Notes under the pieces: generated by a model
The model's input: only the letters and a program-made list of their open reading frames with translations
What the model was told of the DNA's origin: nothing
Databases searched by the model: none
DNA from: JAVBJN01 sp031546985
GTDB lineage: Bacteria; Bacteroidota; Bacteroidia; Chitinophagales; Chitinophagaceae
DNA: 64,000 bases
Assembly (NCBI GenBank): GCA_031546985.1
Contig: JAVBJN010000037.1
Location: 1-64,000 of the forward strand
Reading direction: 5' to 3'
Shown: piece after piece, positions 54,017 to 62,987 of the stretch
Position numbering within the stretch: the stretch's first letter is position 1
Layout of the letters: each line of letters starts with the position of its first letter
Position numbers and translations under genes: made by a program

Positions 54017-55786
54017 TTACAATTTAACAAACGACAAATGTTGGGTGCCTTGCGCAGTATTTACCGTTACGTGGTAAGTACCTTTACTCCAATTTTGAGT
54101 ATCAAGAGTAAGTTTATCTCCTGCGGGTGCATTTACCTGCTGCATTAAACGGCCGGTAACATCGCTTACTGTTATATGGGTTACCACTGTGCTTACCCAC
54201 TCTATTGTGCAGGCATCTGCTGCAGGGTTAGGATACAGTTTAAGACCATCTTTCGTTTTAGTCTGGGCTTTTATACCTGTAGTATGCCCGGTTTTAGAAG
54301 GACCGCAATAGGTGTTAAACACATCATCTACATCATGCTCTGCAAGAATCAGCTCCGAACTATGCATATCAAGGTGCGCATAAGTGCTCGCCATAGGGTT
54401 GATAGCCGAGCCGGTAGGTGCATCCCAGCCAATACCCATTTCACAACCAGAAGGCAGTGTGCCATCTCCTATGGTTTTAATGGCCAGGTGCCTGAAATTC
54501 TGCCCGGTATTATTGGTTATGCTTGACAGGTAATTGATATTGTTGTTGTAATCTACACTCATGGCATTGGGCGCAAAGAACACTTTTTCGTCCCAGCCGG
54601 TCATAGGGCTGGTAACCAGGTCGTAGTTAAGGGCGGCGAGGTCAAAGAAGTCGAAGCTACCGGGATAGGTGTACATCCAATCTGGCGCGCCGGTAATAGG
54701 ATCGGCGCTGCACATAAAGGTTTCGCCACGCATGGCATTAAACCCGCTAAAAGTTACTTTATCCTGTGCAACGGGGTCGGTCCAGGCCATATTGTACGGC
54801 ATATTGCCGGTAATGCCGTAGCTGAAAGGCGCAACACGGCGCTCAATGCCTGTAGCGGTACCGGTAGTAGCATCGAAGGGTACAAACACGGTATGGTTAG
54901 CATCCTGCGAATAATACATGAGTATGATCTCGTTGGTATTGCTCTTGTACAGCGCATCACAACCCCAGAGATTATGCTGGGGAATGGTATTGTAATTCAT
55001 AAACGGTGCCGTCCACGCTACAGTGCCATCCTGGTTTACCATTACATTATTTACTATGGTGCGTTGCACACCGCCGGGCAATGGTACACTGGCGCTTCCC
55101 GAAAGGTGGTATTGCACACCAGCAGGGCCATTTACCAGTTCTATGTTGTTAAAACCATCGTACCAGGAGTTACCGGGAATCACCTCAAAGTATTGATCCC
55201 AATACACATGGCGTATATTGCCCACTGAAGCATCTACCTTCATAACCCAGGCAAACCGGGGATTGGTAATAGCCGGAGATGGCGCGTAGGCCCCTGTGCC
55301 AGCCAGCACAAAAGTATTGTCGCTGGCATCGTACACTACATCAAAACCGTAGGTAACGCTGGCGCCTATAGCTGCAGGGGTATACTTTACCTGGTCCATA
55401 ATGCCGCCGCTATTATAGTCGAGCATCATGAGTATTACTTCGTTATCGCCATTGTAGGCACCTACACTACCCACCAATGCAAGTCCATCCTGCGCAGCAA
55501 TGATTTTGCCCGCAAAGCTGTTCTGGATGCCCGGATTATCGTATAACCGGTTCCAGATCTTAGTGCCGTCTCCGGCAAAGCAGGTTACATTGATGTAAGA
55601 AGTGCCACCCGGGCGATGCACGGTAGTAGCTACATAATTAAACTCATCGCGGATGCAGGTAGAGCTGTTGGTGATCTGAGGATCGCTAACGTTTTGCCAC
55701 TCGGCAACATAACGCAACACCTGCGCATGGGCCGGCGCTGCGGAGAACATAGCCAATGCTAAAAGACTGAATAACGTTTTTTTCAT
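54017..55786 (-). CDS. Secreted protein with T9SS type A sorting domain
   Basis: A 589-residue protein with a signal peptide (ends PAHAQ). The body has repeated blade-like segments such as DGLALVGSVGAYNGDNEVILMML and TFVLAGTGAYAP, suggesting a beta-propeller-like fold. The C-terminal domain (LKLYPNPAADACTIEWV to QHLSFVKL) is a classic T9SS type A sorting domain. Function unknown; probably displayed on the surface or released. Confidence 0.85.
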   Translation of the reverse strand: MKKTLFSLLALAMFSAAPAHAQVLRYVAEWQNVSDPQITNSSTCIRDEFNYVATTVHRPGGTSYINVTCFAGDGTKIWNRLYDNPGIQNSFAGKIIAAQDGLALVGSVGAYNGDNEVILMMLDYNSGGIMDQVKYTPAAIGASVTYGFDVVYDASDNTFVLAGTGAYAPSPAITNPRFAWVMKVDASVGNIRHVYWDQYFEVIPGNSWYDGFNNIELVNGPAGVQYHLSGSASVPLPGGVQRTIVNNVMVNQDGTVAWTAPFMNYNTIPQHNLWGCDALYKSNTNEIILMYYSQDANHTVFVPFDATTGTATGIERRVAPFSYGITGNMPYNMAWTDPVAQDKVTFSGFNAMRGETFMCSADPITGAPDWMYTYPGSFDFFDLAALNYDLVTSPMTGWDEKVFFAPNAMSVDYNNNINYLSSITNNTGQNFRHLAIKTIGDGTLPSGCEMGIGWDAPTGSAINPMASTYAHLDMHSSELILAEHDVDDVFNTYCGPSKTGHTTGIKAQTKTKDGLKLYPNPAADACTIEWVSTVVTHITVSDVTGRLMQQVNAPAGDKLTLDTQNWSKGTYHVTVNTAQGTQHLSFVKL

Positions 55787-56425
55787 TGCTCCTGGTTTTG
55801 GTTTAGAAAGAGGGATGTTTCTGTTTTTCTGTTACACTCCCCTGTTGTGTTCTCTAAATTAGCCAGGCTACCACAAGCTATAAGCGGTATTGTATAACTG
55901 AGCAGGATGGGTGAATAAGTGCGCCTATAGGAGAGATAGGCGAGTCGCTTTGGGAGCAAGAAGAACTGTAAAATGCAATAACAAACAGCGCTTGGGCTAT
56001 AAAGATAAAAATCAGGATGCAACACCTCCTGCTTTTAAACTATTAAATGTATTACGAATAATAGATAATCAAACCGTTACGCTTGTGATTTTACGGCAAG
56101 CTACGTTTGGAACACTACATAATCGGGATTGGGTTCTTAATCTCAAATATAAAATCTAAACTATCATATAGTATATTTGTTTTTGTATTTTTATTTTTAT
56201 TGAATATAAAATATTAAAAATGTTGATCAAAGAACGAAAAAAAGCACCCTATATTTAAGACTATAATGTCTAAAATATTTTAATTGTATCAATTTTACAA
56301 TTGAAATAAATACATACGATTATATGTAAAAGTACCTAACACACCTTTCATTAACACAAAACAGCATTTCCAACCATCCTCTCCCCTTCATTTACCATAA
56401 CCCCTATTTGCATTAGCTTTACCCT
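55787..56425. other. AT-rich intergenic region
   Basis: No gene, repeat or clear hairpin terminator found. The right half (56150-56420) is very AT-rich and probably contains the promoter of the AraC gene, but I cannot place a convincing -7/-33 pair. Confidence 0.5.
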
Positions 56426-57274
56426 ATGACCATTCCTGTTTATGCTTTAGACGCGGCCTTTACACCGGGCATCTCTATCCGGCGCATTACCCGCATAGCA
56501 GATGAAGCCGTGCCGGTACATGATGTACACCGGCATGATCACTATATTTTTGTTTTCCAGGAAAAGGGAAAAAGCAGAATGATGCTCGATTTTGAAGAAA
56601 TGACGCTTAAGGGGAGTGGCATCTGCTGCATTCTGCCCGGACAGGTACACCATGGCATAGAAATTACCGATACCAAGGCATGGTTTATCGCAGTAGACAC
56701 TGATCTGGTGCAAGATCAATACCGGTCTGTATTTGAAGGGCATATTCAGCACCTGCACCCTATCCGTACCAATAAGGAGACTTCTGCTTCGTTTACACAA
56801 TGTATAAGCCTGCTGAACGATGTGCAGACCGCACAACAACACAACCCCTACCATACCCAGGTAATGCGGTCTTTAACCGACGGACTGATCGGACTTTTTG
56901 CAGGTATATATACCGCTGCAGACTGCACGCATGCCGAAACAGCCAAACGTCCGGCTATGCTTACCCGTCAGTTTAAAGTATTGCTGTCGAAACATGATAT
57001 AAACATGAAAACGCCCGCTGCATATGCCGTTGCCCTGCACATCACCCCAGCTTACCTCAATGAAGTGGTGAAACAGACAACCGGTTTTACCGCCAGCTAC
57101 TGGATACACCAGGAAATTATACTGGAAGCCAGACGCATGCTATACTACACCGACCAAACCGCTAAAGAAATCGCTTACGCACTGGGTTATGAAGATCATG
57201 CGTATTTTTCCCGGTTGTTTACCAAAGTAGCGGGCATGCCTCCGCTCCGGTTTCGTAACAAATACCGCAAATAG
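56426..57274 (+). CDS. AraC-family transcriptional regulator with cupin sensing domain
   Basis: A 282-residue protein. The N-terminal cupin (HDVHRHDHYIFVFQEKGKSRMMLDF, ILPGQVHHGIEI) has His residues able to bind a ligand or metal. The C-terminal AraC HTH runs from about 185: TPAAYAVALHITPAYLNEVVKQTTG and AKEIAYALGYEDHAYFSRLFTKVAGMPPLRFR. It lies 108 bp before the SIP-CDF pair on the same strand and is a candidate regulator of it. Confidence 0.88.
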   Translation: MTIPVYALDAAFTPGISIRRITRIADEAVPVHDVHRHDHYIFVFQEKGKSRMMLDFEEMTLKGSGICCILPGQVHHGIEITDTKAWFIAVDTDLVQDQYRSVFEGHIQHLHPIRTNKETSASFTQCISLLNDVQTAQQHNPYHTQVMRSLTDGLIGLFAGIYTAADCTHAETAKRPAMLTRQFKVLLSKHDINMKTPAAYAVALHITPAYLNEVVKQTTGFTASYWIHQEIILEARRMLYYTDQTAKEIAYALGYEDHAYFSRLFTKVAGMPPLRFRNKYRK

Positions 57275-57382
57275 TCCAATACTTACTGCTAAATAGCCAT
57301 TGCCCGCCCCCGGCATCCTTCGTTGCTTTGTGGTATCAATCATAACCACCAAAGGTTATTTACCATAAGACAAAACAATACT

Positions 57383-58111
57383 ATGCCCAGAATGCCTAAA
57401 TGGGTGGGAGACGCCTTCGAAAACCTGCTATCCTCCATGTTTCTGCACGCAGAAGTGATAGAAACAGAAGACATTGGCCCGCAACTGAAATGGGTTCGCT
57501 TGCAAGGCGATTTTAGCAAAGCTAATCACCACATCGGCTATGCCGTAGCCTTTCGTGTAAACGATACAGCTTTCCGTAACTATACACCTACTTACTTTGA
57601 TTCGTCCAAAGGTATTTGCGATATTCTTTTTCACCTGCATGGCAATGGTCCCGGCAGCACATTTGCAAATAACCTGATCAATGGAGACCAACTGTATATG
57701 GTGCCACCCCGTGGCAAAAAGATCTACCAACCATCCTTGCCGCATCATTTCTATTTTGGAGATGAAACCTCTATTGGCTTATGCCGGGCACTGCAACGGA
57801 ACGCATGGGCACAACAACAGCATTGCGATGGTATTTTGGAACTGGATAAAAACACTCCTGAACTGGTGGAGAAACTGGATTTACAACCGGGCATCGTTGC
57901 AAAGAAAACCCCGGAAAAGCAATCACAATTGCTCGCACTCCTGGATGAAAAACGGGCAGCGCTTGGCTCCAACTGGACTTCAACAGCCTTTTACCTGACG
58001 GGTAATGCCACCTCCATTCAATTTTTCAAAAATGCCCTGCGGGAAAGGGGCGTAGCCAACCGCAACATTACCACACAGGCTTATTGGGCTGCGGGTAAAA
58101 CCGGGTTATAA
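57383..58111 (+). CDS. Siderophore-interacting FAD-binding protein (SIP family)
   Basis: The start is set at MPRMPKWVGDAF (57383). About 242 residues: a FAD-binding barrel with RNYTPTYFD (FAD-binding RxYT motif), and a NAD(P)H-like C-terminal half with FGDETSIGLCRAL and TAFYLTGNATSIQFFKNALRERG. SIP proteins reduce ferric siderophores in the cytoplasm. The next gene, a cation exporter, starts 12 bp later, suggesting joint metal homeostasis. Confidence 0.82.
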   Translation: MPRMPKWVGDAFENLLSSMFLHAEVIETEDIGPQLKWVRLQGDFSKANHHIGYAVAFRVNDTAFRNYTPTYFDSSKGICDILFHLHGNGPGSTFANNLINGDQLYMVPPRGKKIYQPSLPHHFYFGDETSIGLCRALQRNAWAQQQHCDGILELDKNTPELVEKLDLQPGIVAKKTPEKQSQLLALLDEKRAALGSNWTSTAFYLTGNATSIQFFKNALRERGVANRNITTQAYWAAGKTGL

Positions 58112-58123
58112 AATACTATCATT

Positions 58124-59059
58124 ATGTCACATCCAAATGAACACGAACATACGCATTGTCAGCACAATCATGCCGACCACGGGAGTCAATTACACATTCA
58201 CCCGGTGGTAAAAAACATGCGTGTGGCTCTGCTGCTCAACCTTAGTTTTACTGTTATTGAATGTATTGGCGGACTCTGGACCAATTCTGTAGCCATCCTC
58301 TCCGATGCTATTCACGACCTGGGCGATAGCATTGCCATTGGCGCTTCGCTGATCATGGAAAAACAGGCATCCAAAGGGCGCACCCCAAAATTCACTTATG
58401 GTAAAAGAAGATGGTCTACCCTTGCGGCATTAATCACTTCACTGATATTGGTATTGGGTTCAGTCTTTATTCTAAAAGAAGCCATACCACGCTTTTGGAG
58501 CATCCAGGAGGTGAAAGCCGGTGGTATGTTCTGGCTCGCGATTGGTGGCATTGCCTTTAATGGTCTTGCGCTGCTACGGTTACGCGCCAGCAAAAGCCAG
58601 TCGCTGAACCAACGCGCGGTTATGCTGCATATGATGGAAGACACATTGGGCTGGATAGCCGTACTGGTGGGCGCTGCCATTATGTGGTTTACCCAATGGT
58701 ATTGGTTAGATCCGTTGCTGTCGGTGGGTATCGCGCTATTTATATTGTACAACGCCAGCAAAAACATTTGGGCTACGTTAAACATTTTTCTGCAAGCAGC
58801 GCCTTCGTCATTTAATGAATCTATTATCATACAGCAGTTGAAGAACTTGCCGTATGTTTCAAACATTCATGCCTTGCAATGCTGGACCCTCGATGGCGAA
58901 CAGCATGTACTTACCCTTCATGTAGATCTTTCCAATCCGGTAGAAACTTCAACGCTGGTAATGATACGCCAACAAATTATGGAAGTGCTGCAAACGTTTA
59001 ATATTGGACATACTACCCTACAACTGGAGACAGAAAATGAGGTGTGTATGATGCGGTAA
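58124..59059 (+). CDS. Cation diffusion facilitator (CDF) metal exporter
   Basis: A 311-residue protein with a His-rich N-terminus (HEHTHCQHNHADHG), six TM helices and the metal sites SDAIHDLGDS (TM2 HxxxD type) and MMEDTLGWIAVLVG (TM5). The C-terminal cytosolic domain has NIHALQCWTLDGEQHVLTLHV. It resembles ZitB/CzcD Zn2+ efflux proteins. Substrate could also be Fe2+ or Co2+. It forms an operon with the SIP gene. Confidence 0.92.
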   Translation: MSHPNEHEHTHCQHNHADHGSQLHIHPVVKNMRVALLLNLSFTVIECIGGLWTNSVAILSDAIHDLGDSIAIGASLIMEKQASKGRTPKFTYGKRRWSTLAALITSLILVLGSVFILKEAIPRFWSIQEVKAGGMFWLAIGGIAFNGLALLRLRASKSQSLNQRAVMLHMMEDTLGWIAVLVGAAIMWFTQWYWLDPLLSVGIALFILYNASKNIWATLNIFLQAAPSSFNESIIIQQLKNLPYVSNIHALQCWTLDGEQHVLTLHVDLSNPVETSTLVMIRQQIMEVLQTFNIGHTTLQLETENEVCMMR

Positions 59060-59492
59060 AAGACAAGATTCCTGAGCGGCCAAATTCACCAAAGGGCGGC
59101 CCCTGAGCTTCGGTGGCTGAGCCTGTCGAAGCCTCGAAGGGATGCCGTGAGCCTCAGCGTCAAAAGTGAGAGGTGAAAAGTGAATAGTAATTCTTAGCGC
59201 CCTTTCTCGTACAGATGCTTTGCGTGAAACCTCCTTCCTCCGCTGTGTCCCCGCATCTGGCGGGACAGGCTGCTGCGCCGCCGGGAGTGATTCCCATAAT
59301 GCATTTTCAAGAGATCCTGCTTCCCATTCGTACCTCACGGGTGCGGGATGACAATTATTTTTCTTTGCGGCCTTTTCTCGCATTGAGTCATTGCGCCATT
59401 GCTCCCTGCGCCCCTGCGTGAAACCTCCTTCCTCCGCTGTGCCGTTGCGTCCCCGCATAGGCGGGGCAGGCCGCCGTGAGAAACTAGTAATG
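59060..59492. other. Gene-free stretch carrying repeat R2
   Basis: No gene is supported. Almost all of it is the dispersed repeat copy R2. The open frame at 59018-59458 on the minus strand encodes the same pseudo-peptide as the frame in R1, so it reflects repeat homology, not a gene. Confidence 0.7.
59100..59482 (-). repeat. Dispersed intergenic repeat R2 (inverted relative to R1)
   Basis: The reverse complement matches 53581-53935 closely over about 185 bp and more loosely outside. It contains an internal duplication of ttcctccgctgtg next to cccgcat...ggcggg palindromes. A short related piece (ccccgcatgggcgggacaggctctgtcgaag) occurs again near 62400-62431. Confidence 0.85.
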
Positions 59493-60026
59493 CTACTCCG
59501 TCACCCCATACACCACCCTGTACACTTCCCCAATCATTTGGTTATACCCCGTTTCATCAGGGATAGGCGCTTGCATCATAATCTTTAAAGGATAAAACCG
59601 GCCCGGCTCATGATACGAAGGTTGCTGGTAATCGTAAGGCAGCAATACAAAACCCAGCCGTTCGTAAAAACCAATGCGCCTCATACTCCACTCATCCGCC
59701 GGGGGCTCTACCTCAAGCAACACAGGTTGGGTTCCAGCGGTTGCCAATAGCCATTCTATAATCCGTTTGCCATATTGCTTGCCCCGTTTTTCGGGATGCA
59801 CAGCCAGGTGCTCTACATAACAGCAGGTTGCAAGCTGCCAGTATACCATCATCGCTATTACTTCGCCCTCATCCCACACAGCGATGCAAGTCATAGCGTC
59901 ATTACCGAGCATCGATACCAATTGATGAAAATGCCTGCGCTCCTCTATAGGAAAGCTGTTTTCATACAGCGCTTGCACGGCTGGCAAAGCAGCATCGGTT
60001 GGAGTGGTTATATGTTGGTAATCCAT
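59493..60026 (-). CDS. GNAT-family N-acetyltransferase
   Basis: The start is set at MDYQHITT (60026). About 177 residues with GNAT motifs: VEHLAVHPEKRGKQYGKRIIEWLL (acetyl-CoA pyrophosphate loop, HPEKRGKQYG) and MRRIGFYERLGFVLLP (motif B). The acceptor is unknown. Monocistronic, ending in repeat R2. Confidence 0.88.
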   Translation of the reverse strand: MDYQHITTPTDAALPAVQALYENSFPIEERRHFHQLVSMLGNDAMTCIAVWDEGEVIAMMVYWQLATCCYVEHLAVHPEKRGKQYGKRIIEWLLATAGTQPVLLEVEPPADEWSMRRIGFYERLGFVLLPYDYQQPSYHEPGRFYPLKIMMQAPIPDETGYNQMIGEVYRVVYGVTE

Positions 60027-60275
60027 TATCTTATTTTTAAATTTAACAATCCAGGTGGCAGTAGGCAGCATTGTGATATGAAGCAACTAATATTCAGCCC
60101 TAAGCCAAAACAAAATGAAGGAAAAAGTGTTTACAGAGGATGCCGTGCCCGTTTGACAACCATTTTAAAGACATTAACCCCTTACAAAGAATGATACAAT
60201 TCATTATAGCTTAACAAAAGCATACCATTATTTATCGCGAAAAAACTTTACCTAACAAACTATTACCCCAAACAA

Positions 60276-60995
60276 ATGAAAACAACCACACTTTTATGCC
60301 TCGCCGGCATCCTTACCTTGTGCTCATTTAAGAGCCAGGCACAAAGCAAACTCAATCCCTTTAGTCAGGCCAAGAAAGCCACCTCTTTTGGCGCTATGGC
60401 TTCTATACCGGTAGGTAGTTTTTCCTCTACCGATATTCACGATGGCGGATATGCCAAAACGGGCTGGGGCTTGTTTTTTGACTCCAAAACCATGCTCAAG
60501 AGCGGCCTTAGCTTTATATCGCACTCTACTTACTCCTGGGTTCCGCTCAACCAGGCCGAGCTGGCCAAAACATTTTCCAGCGAGCTGGGCCGCAAAACCA
60601 CTATAAATGGTGGCAAGCACATGCCTTTTTTAACCACGCTGGGTGTGGGCTACGATCTGCACCCTACCCGTATTCTTACAGTAGGTATTACTGCGCAGGG
60701 CGGGTTAATGTATAATTCCTTTAAACCTTTCGACATAGATGTGTACGACAACAACAACCAACTACTGTTTAGCGACAACCTTAAATTCGACTCGCAGTTT
60801 TCATTTGCCTATGTTTTTGGCGCGCAGGTGGGCCTCAATGTGGTAAAGGACCTGGTAGATATTCAATTTTCGGCCGACTATTCGGCTGCCAGGTTTAACG
60901 CCATGCTGCGGGGCCACAACATACCGCCTATTAAAACCAGCCAGCAAATACAATTGGTTAACATTGGCGCTGGCATAGTGGTGCATACCAAGTAG
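60276..60995 (+). CDS. Predicted outer-membrane beta-barrel-like protein
   Basis: A 239-residue protein with a signal peptide (ends KSQAQ) and alternating amphipathic strands (FGAMASIPVGSFSS, LTVGITAQGGLMYNSF, FAYVFGAQVGLNVV, IQLVNIGAGIVVH). No specific family recognised. Closed by the terminator at 61018-61049. Confidence 0.75.
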   Translation: MKTTTLLCLAGILTLCSFKSQAQSKLNPFSQAKKATSFGAMASIPVGSFSSTDIHDGGYAKTGWGLFFDSKTMLKSGLSFISHSTYSWVPLNQAELAKTFSSELGRKTTINGGKHMPFLTTLGVGYDLHPTRILTVGITAQGGLMYNSFKPFDIDVYDNNNQLLFSDNLKFDSQFSFAYVFGAQVGLNVVKDLVDIQFSADYSAARFNAMLRGHNIPPIKTSQQIQLVNIGAGIVVHTK

Positions 60996-61017
60996 TTTCA
61001 ATAAGATACATAATTGA

Positions 61018-61049
61018 TGGGTAAAGCAGCAAAAGCTTTGCCCATTTTT
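61018..61049. terminator. Terminator between the converging barrel and HxlR genes
   Basis: TGGGTAAAGC (61018-61027) pairs with GCTTTGCCCA (61035-61044), one G-U pair, followed by TTTTT. Confidence 0.7.
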
Positions 61050-61072
61050 CATTACAGCCAACCTCCACTCGC

Positions 61073-61420
61073 TTACATATGATCAAATGCCCAATGGGCC
61101 ATAGCCTGTATAACGGGTAAGAGTTTACGCCCCGCATCGCTCAGCCTGTAGGTTACAAAAGGCGGCACCACAGGCTTGGCTTCGCGTATTACCAGGCCAT
61201 CGGCTTCCAATTGTTTCAGGTGCTGGATAAGCACTTTTTCGGTAACGGCAGGAATGGCTTTTTTAAGCTCGCTGTACCGTTTATGCTCTTGCGAAAGATG
61301 GTAAATAATGATGGGTTTCCAATACCCGCCTATCTTTTCCATCGTAAAGGTCACCGGGCACATTTCCAGTGCGGTCTTCTTGTTTTGCTGTATGGTGGAG
61401 GTTTGTTTGATAGCTGCCAT
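61073..61420 (-). CDS. HxlR-family winged-helix regulator
   Basis: The start is set at MAAIKQTS (61420). The longer frame runs through the divergent promoter. About 115 residues with HxlR hallmarks: CPVTFTMEKIGGYWKPIIIYHL, RYSELKKAIPAVTEKVLIQHLKQLEADGLV, YRLSDAGRKLLPVI. The Cys near the N-terminus can act as a redox or quinone sensor. It is divergent from an NmrA-type reductase gene, the usual HxlR target layout. Confidence 0.9.
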   Translation of the reverse strand: MAAIKQTSTIQQNKKTALEMCPVTFTMEKIGGYWKPIIIYHLSQEHKRYSELKKAIPAVTEKVLIQHLKQLEADGLVIREAKPVVPPFVTYRLSDAGRKLLPVIQAMAHWAFDHM

Positions 61421-61443
61421 GATACATACTTTAGGGTAAGTAC

Positions 61444-61474
61444 TTGTATAAAAGTAAGTACAAAGATACCTTTG
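61444..61474 (+). promoter_or_regulatory. Promoter of the NmrA-like gene with repeated GTAAGTAC
   Basis: TTG (61444-61446), 20 bp, then TACCTTTG (61467-61474) fits the Bacteroidota promoter. A start point about 61478 would lie inside the longest frame, supporting translation from 61503. GTAAGTAC is repeated at 61436-61443 and 61455-61462, candidate HxlR half-sites. Confidence 0.55.
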
Positions 61475-61502
61475 CATGAGTAAACAACAAAATAATCCAA
61501 CA

Positions 61503-62381
61503 ATGAAAATTATCCTTACAGGTTCTTTAGGGAACATAGGTCAGCATCTCGTACAAAAACTGGTAGCCGCAGGCAACGATGTTACCGTTATCAGCAGCAG
61601 CGCCGACAGAAAAGCGGCTATTGAAAACGCCGGGGCCAAAGCGGCCATTGGGTCTATAATCGATACCGCATTCCTTACCCAGACATTTACCGGGGCCGAT
61701 GCCGTATTTGCCATGACACCTCCTAATATGGGTGGACAAAATATTATTGAAAACACCATCAACGCAGGCAAGTCTTATGCTGCGGCTATTAAAGCAGCAG
61801 GCGTACCCCGTGTGGTAATGCTGAGCAGTGTGGGTGCAGAACATGATGGCGGCACTGGCCCTATTACCGGGCTGCACCATATCGAAAAACTGTATAGCGA
61901 GCTGAGCAATGTAGGCGTTACCTTCCTGCGGGCCGGGTATTTCTACACCAATTTTTACAATGATGTACCTATGATTCAGAATGCGGGTATCATGGGCTCC
62001 AACTTCCCGGCCGATGTTAAATTGCCACTGGTACACCCGTCCGATATAGCCCAGGCAGCGGCAGAAGAATTGCAAAAAACAACCACCGGGCACCAGGTGC
62101 GCTACATCGTAAGCGATTATGTGAGCGCTGCCGAGGTGGCTAAAACAATTGGCAATGCCATTGGCAGGCCAGAGCTGCCCTGGGTTGCATTTTCAGATGA
62201 GCAGGCGTTACAAGGTATGGCGCAGGCGGGCTTGCCTCCTGAAATGGCCGGATTGTATGCAGAAATGGGTGTAGCTATACGCGAAGGTAAGTTGCAGGGC
62301 GATTTTGAAGCCAACGGCGCTCCGCTGGATGGTAATGTTAAGATTGGAGATTTTGCGAGCGATTTCGCGAAGCGGTTTTAA
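61503..62381 (+). CDS. NmrA-like NAD(P)-binding (atypical SDR) protein
   Basis: The start is chosen at MKIILTGSLGN (61503) rather than 61476, because the -7 box ends at 61474 and family members begin right before the Rossmann GxxGxxG-type motif (GSLGNIG). About 292 residues. PRVVMLSSVGAEHDGGTG and FLRAGYFYTNFYND are typical of NmrA/QorB-like quinone reductases or redox sensors. Regulated probably by the divergent HxlR protein. Confidence 0.85.
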   Translation: MKIILTGSLGNIGQHLVQKLVAAGNDVTVISSSADRKAAIENAGAKAAIGSIIDTAFLTQTFTGADAVFAMTPPNMGGQNIIENTINAGKSYAAAIKAAGVPRVVMLSSVGAEHDGGTGPITGLHHIEKLYSELSNVGVTFLRAGYFYTNFYNDVPMIQNAGIMGSNFPADVKLPLVHPSDIAQAAAEELQKTTTGHQVRYIVSDYVSAAEVAKTIGNAIGRPELPWVAFSDEQALQGMAQAGLPPEMAGLYAEMGVAIREGKLQGDFEANGAPLDGNVKIGDFASDFAKRF

Positions 62382-62442
62382 TAATATCCGGCGTCTGAGC
62401 CCCGCATGGGCGGGACAGGCTCTGTCGAAGACCGGTAAATGA

Positions 62443-62480
62443 AAAAAGCCCCTATCCACTACAATGGTTAGGGGCTTTTT
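62443..62480. terminator. Terminator after the NmrA-like gene
   Basis: AAAAAGCCCCTA (62443-62454) pairs perfectly with TAGGGGCTTTTT (62469-62480). It is bidirectional and also lies just past the SymE-like frame on the minus strand. Confidence 0.85.
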
Positions 62481-62506
62481 TATATTTATGACACAAGCCA
62501 CAACGG

Positions 62507-62803
62507 CTACTGTGGTGCTACTGCTTCGAGGCGTATGATAAGCATACCATTCAATACTGTAATGCTTACATACTGGCTGGGTGCAAAACCTGCTTGCTGT
62601 AGCCAGCACCCTTTAAGCCGTAGCTGTGTAGCGGGATTAATAGTGGTTTCGTTGTAGAAGGATTCTACTTTTAAATACCGCACCTGCGGAGCCTCGGCTA
62701 CAAGGGTAATGCTTTCTTCCTCGCGGGTGGGAGCAATGCGTTTTTTGCAGGTTGGGTAAGGCTACACCTGCTGGGGTTGATTCTTTTCTTCTGTGTAAGT
62801 CAT
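62507..62803 (-). pseudogene. SymE-like toxin reading frame interrupted by an amber codon
   Basis: On the minus strand an ATG (62801-62803) opens a frame that meets TAG at 62762-62764 after 13 codons, then stays open for about 84 codons to TAG at 62507-62509. The second part carries the SymE_toxin pattern RLKGCWLQQAGF, YVSITVLNGMLIIRLE. A GTG near 62682-62684 could start a shorter intact domain. SymE is an SOS-type RNA-targeting toxin controlled by antisense SymR. Here it is either a pseudogene or starts internally. Confidence 0.6.
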
Positions 62804-62829
62804 ACCAGAAAGGTTAAGGGTAAATAAAA

Positions 62830-62987
62830 TGGTTTCAGCCTGACCCGTTGACTTACACCTTTCGCAGGCATTGGGCGCATTAACGCTCCACACGGGGGGC
62901 TGAAACCAATATCTTCAAAGTGCAGGCATTTAAAATGCCTGCACTTTGTTGGACGAGTTTTGACGTCTGCGAAAGAAAATGTAAGTC
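62830..62987. repeat. Interleaved inverted repeats A-B-A'-B'
   Basis: A TGGTTTCAGCC (62830-62840) pairs with A' GGCTGAAACCA (62898-62908). B GACTTACACCTTTCGCAG (62850-62867) pairs with B' CTGCGAAAG...TGTAAGTC (62967-62987) around a 3-nt bulge. The arms cross rather than nest, so both pairings together would form a pseudoknot, or they alternate. Confidence 0.6.
62916..62948. repeat. Perfect 15-bp hairpin
   Basis: CAAAGTGCAGGCATT pairs with AATGCCTGCACTTTG across TAA. It lies between A' and B' of the interleaved set. No T-tract. Confidence 0.65.

Noticed and set aside
59018..59458. 146-residue minus-strand frame over repeat R2
   Set aside because: It spans the end of the CDF gene and the repeat and mirrors the R1 frame, so it is not a gene.
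62208..62609. 133-residue minus-strand frame
   Set aside because: It is antisense to the NmrA-like gene and crosses a strong terminator. The real coding signal here is the SymE-like frame in another phase.
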